This document shows, one piece after another, positions 17,401 through 24,311 of a stretch of 32,389 bases of DNA. Below the pieces are notes generated by a model. The model was given only the letters and a program-made list of their open reading frames with translations, made no database searches and was not told the origin of the DNA. The stretch covers positions 1 through 32,389 of the forward strand of contig QNEE01000007.1 of NCBI GenBank assembly GCA_003645085.1. The letters run 5' to 3'. A program made the translations under genes and the position numbers. Source of the DNA: a bacterium. GTDB lineage: Bacteria; UBP14; UBA6098. Within the stretch, counting starts at the first letter, position 1. Each line of letters starts with the position of its first letter.

Positions 17401-18482
17401 GTTGGAATATGGTTTCGCTTCCGATAATCCCCAGCGGAATAGAAGCTACGCCGGCGAACGTCTATCCCGGAGCCGAATACGTCTACTATTACGACCCCGC
17501 GACAGGCCTGTGGGCGGAAGCGACCGCAATAGAACCGGGCGTGGGTTACGTTCTGTTGTCCACATCTGAACAGCATTATACACTCTGGGGACAGCCGCTC
17601 GATTCATATACCTATGAACTGATTCGCGGGTGGGACTTGATAGGCTCTATATACCGGGATGTTAATTTCTCCGCCCCTACGACCAGTCCTCCGGGTGCTG
17701 TTATGGGTTCGCCGGACCACGCTTATTACTATGATGTTCTTTCGGCGACATATATAAGCTCGGACGAACTCGAACCCGGAAAAGGATATTTCGTCGCGTC
17801 GAACCTCGATGCCACACTCTCCATACCGGGAATCAGCGGACGCAAAGCTTGCGCGGTAACCAAAGATTATTCGGTTGCGTTGAACGTCGATATTGCCGGC
17901 GAAACGACTTCGTTAGTTCTCGGCGCGGCTTCCGCCGATTGGGTTGCGCCTATTCCGCCGACTATCGATGGCTCGGCTCCGTCAGCCTATCTATCCGTGG
18001 ATTGCTGGAAAGCGGGCGAGGCCTATTTCGTAGACGGAGTAACCTGCGACCTGATTGTCTCCGACGGCGCGATAGTAACTATCTCCGACTTGCCGGAAGG
18101 GTTAAGCGCCACAGTCGAAGTCGGCGGCCGAACCTTAACTCTCGAAGAGTCTATCGAACTACCGACAGCTGGAACATATAAGGTCGTTGTCGGCGACCTC
18201 CCGAGAAAATTCGCGCTGCATCCCAATATCCCGAACCCGTTCAACCCGACTACAACTATCTCGTTCGAGTTGCCTGAACGCTGCGATGTGAATCTCGAAA
18301 TCTACGACCTGTTGGGCAATAAAGTTATTACGCTCGCTAACGAGGAACTTACTGCGGGCGAGCACAGAATAACATGGGACGGCGAGGACAGCTACGGAAG
18401 AACGGCCCCCAGCGGCGTGTATTTCTACAGAATAAAAGCTGGAGAAAACAGCGCAACTCGCCGCATGCTGCTCCTCAAATAA
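11442..18482 (+). CDS. Giant secreted multidomain protein 2 (2346 aa): two-Cys module, A/B Ig-PKD-like repeats, cadherin-like, FN3, CBM9/DOMON-like, BACON-like with nested Rossmann/GATase1-like domain, cohesin-like, GWN x2, C-terminal sorting domain
   Basis: Signal peptide MMRRTLVVLGILFLAGLIVAQ; SD GGAGGG; DADGDP repeats; end FALHPNIPNPFNPTTTISFELPE...SGVYFYRIKAGENSATRRMLLLK. Confidence 0.92.
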   Translation: MMRRTLVVLGILFLAGLIVAQPASPHTVYGNVQRYEGTIPPEACLHMQFTFGVNTYDEADPEFTYDELTGTFFLQITDDLFSVGDSIYIDAGDSCMFEEQVYVDAFAFGPETYIGTIYLDPIEGLRPELLAGYMDPTTGYVTDVFEFGVTYLSNPWGRAPNYVRLWIDDTDWWNMSWAGTGTPHYELGEPYTVSIDGYDIGKGDHYYYFYAEDSYGLPVWTDPVVFTILNSVPTAPAIHLEPELAFDDEDINVFIDTPGDDEDDDPLSYYYEWYRGGVLEAGYSGLGMNSLPFSATIIGEVWEVRVYSYDGEAYSPYASDVATIIAPILTDGEVAPTAGDRSTLFTYTVTYTNARNIAPEGVYVIIDGGDPIEMTEERDYSDGVEFSYSTTLGLGEHTYRFQADDVLGHTAVGDTGEHTGPTVGNNLPSITNAVLFADPDPATERSTITAVPAGWYDADGDPEGYHYVWYINDSPIGYTGATIDGDYFDRGDVVYCEVFPYDGYDEGDGIATSTMTIQNSLPDAPVAGYAPIPVYDNDDIVISITTAAYDPDGDPLTYHYSWSIGGYSVGHDDATLDASETEPGDLVNVEVWANDTYGDGVIYSMGIPVNWPTLSGGTVIPVSGLPTEIFRYEVTYTSARDIPPHIIYVIIDGDDFAMTPTDPGDMVYTDGYGYYLETTLPYGDHTYAFIGNDIQGNEALGEEDPRPGPVQENTPPEVTEIEVTPYPDATETDTIRAVPTGYDADSDPFTFGYQWYNAAGPIPGATASSIRGNYFDKGDIVRVEVWANDGWENGESAFSDYVTIINTLPTISDVDLIADPAGWFNELGELVAVVDANDVDDDDIFYTYVWYVNGVPVVPGPAVDDRLDGAYFDRGDTVYFEVTVSDDEGEGETDISDEVVIGNAPPVFEYMFLSPENPTTTSRLEVNVVVNDPDGDDVDLTYEWFVDGDTVAGWFNDYVPASFTEKHETWQAVVTAEDEFGGVSQATDSKTILNTPPIVGEVEETLVVYGVDYYTTIRAFDPDADHIVWHLVEGPEHLVLDTLTGDLSWTDFTDDDSLAVHSVAIIVTDDETEVPVAFNLHVYPFSHEIFAPSNLDALSGYLLSIPMSWDAPVFFGAADILPLTFVEYEIQRSTDLVTWSPLATSAGTGYVDALVTGGTLYYYRVRASYMEGPSSWSNIDFATPGTINSDMLYSAYTYMPLPELDGVIEAGEWTDATEFGIGGQKLFIKNTENMLFIAFIDAEDDQLNVDDAFYVQIEDSHNLRWPGDEGSIEGEYRVTVVDDTTADATFQGIWGVYPGAIGRDTRGFYDEVDGAAGGGYGEPVVYEMAIAINPDTDYPAAINSNIGNVVGFRFASYDAGMLTWTNEWLTGSQATDPESFGNLMLGVGAGGPKFSVWRRSYEVWLLEGLTTDRPMWVSNLGNGSIDYELYESYLPFRDRDEDHPVLLYTDEQTIGEDALTFLGYSYDLVNTSAAFLTAISSEDYEAVVVTRLEALTVAELATLEAYVVDGGKVIINCPDLETTGTHTFWTTLGMDIFGDLGLYGSAITWENDAHPIFNTPLGVPPSVETVEGTFDDYGDAVLSTGATILATFDDLPYPANGAIALSSDANVILNSFVMSDSRDSDFDDMIDGVELLVNEIYYLIALEDIPWLDVDLESGTLASHETHDAVVTFDATYLTEGDYLGYIMATSDDPVTPLIPVPCMLHVRAPTYHLVRIEFPDELLMFSPGESFELPITATGIEDAGIYELSMTIQTNSTVVSPVNVTSDYDVVVTGYDLDYITFELTNDIVMEDGEVCMVEFEMNDMAPVAAFSNLDIGSIGYNDDAYVGTVDDVDGRVMVEAGEMDWAIELEFTHGSLSDVIYIGVNPEGTDLYDVGLDMLNDPPGEWFDPFSDVSDLDPGNPQLDGDIRSPYDDLITWYIPVGDSAGKLEWSFRDEDTLFAMGSLFLNGDIDMKTSSVYFFDPAETLIITYRRTGESPFVVNLYPGWNMVSLPIIPSGIEATPANVYPGAEYVYYYDPATGLWAEATAIEPGVGYVLLSTSEQHYTLWGQPLDSYTYELIRGWDLIGSIYRDVNFSAPTTSPPGAVMGSPDHAYYYDVLSATYISSDELEPGKGYFVASNLDATLSIPGISGRKACAVTKDYSVALNVDIAGETTSLVLGAASADWVAPIPPTIDGSAPSAYLSVDCWKAGEAYFVDGVTCDLIVSDGAIVTISDLPEGLSATVEVGGRTLTLEESIELPTAGTYKVVVGDLPRKFALHPNIPNPFNPTTTISFELPERCDVNLEIYDLLGNKVITLANEELTAGEHRITWDGEDSYGRTAPSGVYFYRIKAGENSATRRMLLLK
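11815..14435 (+). repeat. Higher-order domain repeat A0-B0, A1-B1-B2, A2-B3-B4-B5 in giant protein 2
   Basis: A: G.V.P..G....F.Y.VTY.......P..VYVIIDG...M......Y..G........L..G.HTY.F...D..G; B: LP.I........PDPAT....I.AV..G.DADGDP..Y.Y.WY.NG..I......I.G.YFDRGD.V..EV...DG. Confidence 0.7.
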
Positions 18483-18494
18483 CAGGAAATCTAC

Positions 18495-18522
18495 GGGGCC
18501 CCGCCTTCCGGCGGGGTCCTTT
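18495..18522 (+). terminator. GC-rich hairpin terminator after giant protein 2
   Basis: GGGGCCCCGCC-TTCC-GGCGGGGTCCT, followed by TT; weak U-tract. Confidence 0.65.
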
Positions 18523-18541
18523 GTCCATTTATTTTGTTTTA

Positions 18542-18564
18542 GGGCGGTTCGAACCGCCCGTTTT
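18542..18564. terminator. Second hairpin in the same gap: perfect 18-bp palindrome followed by GTTTT
   Basis: GGGCGGTTCGAACCGCCC-GTTTT at 18542-18564. Confidence 0.55.
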
Positions 18565-18614
18565 GGAATTATTCGCATTATCGTCAACTTATCGTCCCTC
18601 GAAAGGAGGAGAGT

Positions 18615-21600
18615 ATGTCCCTGAACAAGCTCCTTTGGCTCGCAATAATTATAGCCCTCGCAGCATCGGTCTTCGGACAGCCCCATATAGTGATGGGGTC
18701 TTTGCGTAATTCGGATAACAGTTACCCCAATCCGGATTGCATTATTTTCGAGGCCTGGATGACCGCTCGCCCGACCGAAATCCTTACACAGGAATCCGAC
18801 GGCTGCGATGTCGCCGACACTATGTGGTTCGTCAATATCGGCAGTTTCCATACCGCACCGGATGACGGCGAGGAACTTAATATCTGGTTCCGCGACACCT
18901 GCCTCGCCGAAACATTGACCGTAACAGGGACTGTTACTATCCCCGGTGCCGAAGAGAACTGGGGTAGTTTTACGCTTGTTCAAGAGCTTAAAGAAATCGA
19001 TATCACCTATCCTAACGGCGGCGATTATTTCTACTGGGACGACCCGATAGATATAACCTGGAACACGGTCGGTATCGTTACGGATGTCGCTATCAAATAC
19101 TCGCCGAACGCGGGATTGGACTGGTTTCCCGTATCGTTGTCAACCCCGAACGACGGCCTTTTCGAGTGGAGCGCCCCACATATAACGTCCTACGACGTTC
19201 TGTTCTGGATTTACGAGGTCTCCGACCCATCGGTGGATGACGTTTCCGACGGCTTCACTATTATTACACAGGCGCCATCGGTTCAGATGGATTACCCCAA
19301 CGGCGGAGAACTGTTCTGGGTCGACGATGTGGAAACGATAGAATGGTCGACTGCGGGGCCGGTCGGGACAGTCGAATTGCATATATCCTATAACGGTGGG
19401 GCAGATTGGGTCTATATCGACGGTGGACTCGGAGGGCGTGGCACTTACGATTGGACCGTGGTCGGCGACCCATCTACGAACTGCCTGTTCCGCGTCCGCG
19501 ATGAGGGCGACACGGCCGTATTCGATGTTAGCGACGCGGTTTTCGAAATCGACACGGTCGACCTGCCGCCTCCGGTAGACACTATACCACCCGCGCAGAC
19601 TACCGACCTATCCGTTATAGAGGTCGAACCGACCCGTGCGCATCTGACCTGGACTGCGCCGGGCGATGACGAGAATGTAGGAACGGCGACAGAATATATT
19701 ATGGGCTATGATGTATTCGATTTCGACTGGCCTCCGGCGAATTTTGTCCCCGCGATGCCGGCGCCCCAACCGGCCGGTTCCGATGAAGACGTATGGATAG
19801 AGGACCTCGACCCGGAGACGGAATACTGGGCAGCTTTAATCACACACGACGAGGTTCCGAACGAATCGCCCGTCTCGAATATGGTAAATTTCACTACTCC
19901 GGCAATCCCCGATACTATTCCGCCAGCGGATTTCGTTATCGATACGGTCGAATCGCGCGGAATTAGCTGGGACGAATTCGATATATACTGGGAAGCCCCC
20001 GGCGACGACGGCGATGTCGGCACGGCAAGTTATTACGATTTCCGATTCTCGACATCGGCGATTACGGAGGGTAATTTCGATATTTCGCCCGAACTAACCG
20101 AGGGGGTGCCGGACCCCTTACCCGCCGGGACACCGCAGATGCTCACGGTTAGCGGCCTAGAACCCGAAACCGATTACTGGATTGCGGGTAGAGCGTTCGA
20201 CGACGAGGACAACCCGGGCCCGATATCGAACGTGCTGATGATTACCACACCGGAATATGTCGATGAGATACAACCCGACCGTATTACGGACCTGACCTGC
20301 GGCGACCTCGACCCGAACGCTATCGAGCTTATTTTCACCGCTCCGGGAGACGACGGAGATACCGGAATTGTAGGAATCGGCTACGAGATACGCTATCAAC
20401 CCGATGTCGATTTCGACCCAATCGATTGGACATTCGTTCCGGTCTACGACACTATTCCACCGATGATGGCCGGAACGGAGGTTCACGTCTATGTGGAGGG
20501 TCTCGATAGCGGACGCGAGTATTTCTTCACCGTTCGTTCTCTCGACGACGACGGCCCCGACTCCGACCCGTCGTTCGTTACCGGATGCTGGACTATCGGG
20601 ACGGTCGGTCCGATTCCCGACCTCGTTAGGAACGAGGACGACCCGGATACCAATCTACCGCCGCTTTCAGGCGTGTTTCACCCGCCGAGCGGGATGGTCT
20701 ACGACGTCGTTTCTACCGAAGAGGGCGTAACGGCCACCCTTGTGGATTCTTCATACGTTCGGGTAGGTCTGGAACTGAATTATTTCGGCGAAAGCTGGAT
20801 TATTATCACCGCTACCGACGGCGAAGATGTTCTATACGACTCGGTCTATGTAACGGTCAATCCGGTGAACGACCCGCCGGTATTTATATCTTTCCCGGAA
20901 GATACGCTGCTTCTCGACGGTTTTCCGTGGAACTATCTGGCTATTGCCGACGACGCCGATGGCGATGTTGTATCTTACTTCCTTTCCGGCGGCCCCATCG
21001 GTATGGAGGTCGATATTACGGGTTATGTCGATTGGCTCCCTATCGATATCGAAGGGACGTATAATATACAAATCGCCGCTTGGGACGCCGAGGATACAAC
21101 TATACAGGAATTTAACCTCGTAGTTATAAAATATACGCACCCTGTATTCTTCCCGCAAAATCTCGAAGCTCTCGACGGTTTCCGCGGTTGCATCCCTGTT
21201 ATGTGGGACGCGCCACCGGCAGTTAGCACAGGTCTACCGGTAAATCTTTCCCACTACAGGCTCTATCGGAGCGAATATTTCGACATCGGCTACAGCGTTG
21301 TCGCCGATTCCGTGCCATACAACAGCTATTCGGACAATACTGTCGACCCCGGACGACTTTACTTCTATAAAGTCCAGGCGGTCTACCGCGACCCGGATTT
21401 CAACAGCGGGTTCTCGAATATAGACGGCGGCGCCTCGCTGGATGGTAATTTGCTTTACAGCAACTACACTACGACGGGGCCACCATCCCTGGACGGCAAC
21501 CTGAACGAACTTCCGTGGTTCGAGGCCACTATGGCTGTCCTGACCGACGATGCCGAGGTTCTACTAGCCAACGACCTGCATTATCTGTATGTCGGCCTCA

Positions 21601-24260
21601 GGATGGACGCATCTCTGGTCGATGGTTACACTTTCCGCTTTTTCTTCGACGATAATTACTCGAGAACCTGGGACCCGGCGAGTTCCACAGAGGGTTATTA
21701 CGAGATGACCTACGAGGCGGGAATGCCTTCTGTCGTGTATTTCCACCCGATTAACGTAGATTCGGTCGAACCGGCCGTGGTCTCGTCGGGTGCCCTTGCG
21801 GCCTGGGAGACGGTAGCGCCCGGCGATATGAGTCTCGAACTGGTAATAGATATGACTTTGCTCGAGGAGTTTTTCGCGCTGCCCGCTGATACAATCGGCG
21901 TCGCGCTCCAGCTTCTTAACGAGGTGGGAACGCCTTTATTGAACTGGCCGGTCGGCGCCGACTTCTATTCTGCCGACGAGCTTGCCACGTTACTGCTTGG
22001 CGCGCCCGGCGGTGTTCCACAATTCCAGGTTTCGCCTTTGATACTCGATGTCGAACTCGAAACCGGCTGGGAAACCGACGTTCCAATGAGACTTATCAAT
22101 ACTGGCGACGGAACCGCAGTCTGGTCGCTCGAGGAGGACGCCGCTTGGCTGAATATAACGCCCGAATCGGGTATTATCCCCCCCGGGACCGAAATCGGAA
22201 TAAATGCTCATTTCGTTTCAGGGATACTGGATACGGGACTTTACACCAGTGCCATAAGCTTTTTCTCTAACGACCCGATTGTCCCAGAGCAGAACGTGCC
22301 CGTCGAGTTCACGGTTACGCCAAAAGTGCCGTCGCATTACCTCGAGGTTTATCCGCCGAACGAGATAACGGCGAGCCCCGGAGACCTTATCGAAATACCG
22401 ATATACGTGGGCGAAACCTACACAAACGAGATTACCCAACTGGACTTCGCCGTTCTCACGAACCCCGATTTTATTACGCCGTTAACCGTTAATCGCGGCG
22501 CGGGCCTCCCGGCGGACTGGACCCTTATAGTAAGAAATATTTCGTTCGACCGCGTCCTCGTGAGACTGATAGGCCCGGAACCGATTTCCGGCGAGGCCGA
22601 AGTTATCAAAATAGAATACGCGGTAAGCACGAGTGTTCTGGTGGGTCGAAGCTGTCGTATAGACATTGCCGACCTGATTTTCAACTACGGACTCGACGAC
22701 CTGCCGATACCGGTCCCGATGAGCGGCGTTTTGGTTATCGGCGACGAAATAAGGTTCTTCTGGTCGGGGATGCTCGTTCACTACGATACGGCGTGGGAAA
22801 GGCAGGACTCGATACGGTTCGGCCTGCTCGATGCATCCACGGAAAACTACGACCCCGGAATCGACGTCCTCAATCTGCCACCGTTCCCCGGGCACAACGA
22901 TGCCTGGTTCTTAAGCGACGACTGGCGTATGTTAGGCACCGATATACGTCCAACCGGGGGATATGTTACCTGGGTGGCTTACTTCGAAGACGACGGATAT
23001 ATAGTCTGGGACCGCAGGCAGATGTGGGAAGGGCTGATTATGGATGGCTGGCTCGATATGACCGAGGACAGCCTGTTCGAGGTTCACCCCGATGAGCCGG
23101 TTATCATTACATATAACTCTACCCCGGGCGAGTTTACCTGGGAGATAGACATCAAGCGCGGCTGGAATATGATAAGCGCCCCGATTGTCGCTCCTTCGAT
23201 GAGCGTATCGGCACTTTTCCCGACCTCGATAGGCGGTGTCTGGCGCTGGAGTAATTCGCTTCTTTCCTATGTCGAGGAGCTTAACATCCAGATAGGCAGA
23301 GGTTATTGGCTGCTATCGAACAGGGATACGACCTATACGCGCACGGGAAATGCAGTCTATAACTACGACCGCAGTTTACCCACCGGATGGGTTATGCTCG
23401 GTAGCCCGGCGCACAGAACATATCTCGAAGACCAGGATATCACCCCGCCGGGTGCTTCAATGGAAGGGACTTTCTATTACTACGATACCGAGGGAATACC
23501 GCGTTACAGGTTGACCGACGAGTTCGTGCCGGGGCGCGCACAATGGATTTTCTGCAGTGAACCGGCAATTGCGAGAATATCCAGCATATATTTGCCCAAA
23601 GAAGCGCCAGATGTAGAGCGAATTCCCGAACTTTCGGGCGAGATTTATATCGAGGACGACCCAGGACAATTCGTGAGTTTCGCGATGGTCGATAATCCGA
23701 TGGACAGACCCGCTCCGCCAGCGGTTCCGGGAACTTCGAACAGAATAACTCTCGACGGCGAGATGCCGCTTTTCCACAGTGAGGTCTCTCCAGCCCGTAG
23801 CGCGGAATGGACTGGCAAACTCGAATTGGCTAAAAATTCCGCAATAGGCTGGAAATTCATCGGCGAGGGCGAATTCGTATTCGAAGTGGATGGTATAAGC
23901 TACAATATGTCTGATTGGAGCGGAATCGAAATCCAGGCCGGAGCGCATAATTTCAAGGTTACAGTCCGGAAAACGCTTCCAGACAAATTCGCGCTTCTAC
24001 CCAGCGTGCCGAATCCGTTCAATGCCGCGACTCGATTAAGGTTCGCTCTTCCTGAAGACAGCGAGATTACGCTCTCGATTTACGATATTACCGGAAGGTC
24101 AGTAAGGAAGTTAGTCGAGGGCGAAACACCTGCGGGCTATCATCGCGCGGTATGGGATGGTCGCACCGACGCCGGCAAAGAGCTGCCGAGCGGTATCTAT
24201 TTCTCGGTCCTAAAAACCGGCGACAGGGTCTTTAACCGTAAGCTATTGCTTATTAAATAG
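18615..24260 (+). CDS. Giant secreted multidomain protein 3 (1881 aa): two-Cys module, two PNGGE Ig-like modules, three FN3, cadherin-like, FN3, CBM9/DOMON-like, BACON-like, cohesin-like, GWN x2, C-terminal sorting domain
   Basis: SD AAAGGAGGAG; signal MSLNKLLWLAIIIALAASVFGQ; VMGSLRNSDNSYPNPDCIIFEAW; ITYPNGGDYF / MDYPNGGELF; WTAPGDDENVGTA, WEAPGDDGDVGTA, FTAPGDDGDTG; end PNPFNAATRLRFALPE...SGIYFSVLKTGDRVFNRKLLLIK. Confidence 0.92.
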   Translation: MSLNKLLWLAIIIALAASVFGQPHIVMGSLRNSDNSYPNPDCIIFEAWMTARPTEILTQESDGCDVADTMWFVNIGSFHTAPDDGEELNIWFRDTCLAETLTVTGTVTIPGAEENWGSFTLVQELKEIDITYPNGGDYFYWDDPIDITWNTVGIVTDVAIKYSPNAGLDWFPVSLSTPNDGLFEWSAPHITSYDVLFWIYEVSDPSVDDVSDGFTIITQAPSVQMDYPNGGELFWVDDVETIEWSTAGPVGTVELHISYNGGADWVYIDGGLGGRGTYDWTVVGDPSTNCLFRVRDEGDTAVFDVSDAVFEIDTVDLPPPVDTIPPAQTTDLSVIEVEPTRAHLTWTAPGDDENVGTATEYIMGYDVFDFDWPPANFVPAMPAPQPAGSDEDVWIEDLDPETEYWAALITHDEVPNESPVSNMVNFTTPAIPDTIPPADFVIDTVESRGISWDEFDIYWEAPGDDGDVGTASYYDFRFSTSAITEGNFDISPELTEGVPDPLPAGTPQMLTVSGLEPETDYWIAGRAFDDEDNPGPISNVLMITTPEYVDEIQPDRITDLTCGDLDPNAIELIFTAPGDDGDTGIVGIGYEIRYQPDVDFDPIDWTFVPVYDTIPPMMAGTEVHVYVEGLDSGREYFFTVRSLDDDGPDSDPSFVTGCWTIGTVGPIPDLVRNEDDPDTNLPPLSGVFHPPSGMVYDVVSTEEGVTATLVDSSYVRVGLELNYFGESWIIITATDGEDVLYDSVYVTVNPVNDPPVFISFPEDTLLLDGFPWNYLAIADDADGDVVSYFLSGGPIGMEVDITGYVDWLPIDIEGTYNIQIAAWDAEDTTIQEFNLVVIKYTHPVFFPQNLEALDGFRGCIPVMWDAPPAVSTGLPVNLSHYRLYRSEYFDIGYSVVADSVPYNSYSDNTVDPGRLYFYKVQAVYRDPDFNSGFSNIDGGASLDGNLLYSNYTTTGPPSLDGNLNELPWFEATMAVLTDDAEVLLANDLHYLYVGLRMDASLVDGYTFRFFFDDNYSRTWDPASSTEGYYEMTYEAGMPSVVYFHPINVDSVEPAVVSSGALAAWETVAPGDMSLELVIDMTLLEEFFALPADTIGVALQLLNEVGTPLLNWPVGADFYSADELATLLLGAPGGVPQFQVSPLILDVELETGWETDVPMRLINTGDGTAVWSLEEDAAWLNITPESGIIPPGTEIGINAHFVSGILDTGLYTSAISFFSNDPIVPEQNVPVEFTVTPKVPSHYLEVYPPNEITASPGDLIEIPIYVGETYTNEITQLDFAVLTNPDFITPLTVNRGAGLPADWTLIVRNISFDRVLVRLIGPEPISGEAEVIKIEYAVSTSVLVGRSCRIDIADLIFNYGLDDLPIPVPMSGVLVIGDEIRFFWSGMLVHYDTAWERQDSIRFGLLDASTENYDPGIDVLNLPPFPGHNDAWFLSDDWRMLGTDIRPTGGYVTWVAYFEDDGYIVWDRRQMWEGLIMDGWLDMTEDSLFEVHPDEPVIITYNSTPGEFTWEIDIKRGWNMISAPIVAPSMSVSALFPTSIGGVWRWSNSLLSYVEELNIQIGRGYWLLSNRDTTYTRTGNAVYNYDRSLPTGWVMLGSPAHRTYLEDQDITPPGASMEGTFYYYDTEGIPRYRLTDEFVPGRAQWIFCSEPAIARISSIYLPKEAPDVERIPELSGEIYIEDDPGQFVSFAMVDNPMDRPAPPAVPGTSNRITLDGEMPLFHSEVSPARSAEWTGKLELAKNSAIGWKFIGEGEFVFEVDGISYNMSDWSGIEIQAGAHNFKVTVRKTLPDKFALLPSVPNPFNAATRLRFALPEDSEITLSIYDITGRSVRKLVEGETPAGYHRAVWDGRTDAGKELPSGIYFSVLKTGDRVFNRKLLLIK

Positions 24261-24280
24261 TTGCACCACACATCCCACAC

Positions 24281-24307
24281 AAACGCCCCCGGATGGGGGC
24301 GTTTTTT
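24281..24307 (+). terminator. Strong intrinsic terminator directly upstream of the Omp85-like start codon
   Basis: AAACGCCCCC-GGAT-GGGGGCGTTTTTT; next gene ATG at 24312. Confidence 0.88.
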
Positions 24308-24311
24308 CATA

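Noticed and set aside
11442-24260. Cellulosome scaffoldin interpretation of the cohesin-like domains
   Set aside because: Only one cohesin-like domain per protein, no dockerin motif or glycoside hydrolase seen in the window; kept only as a fold-level remark
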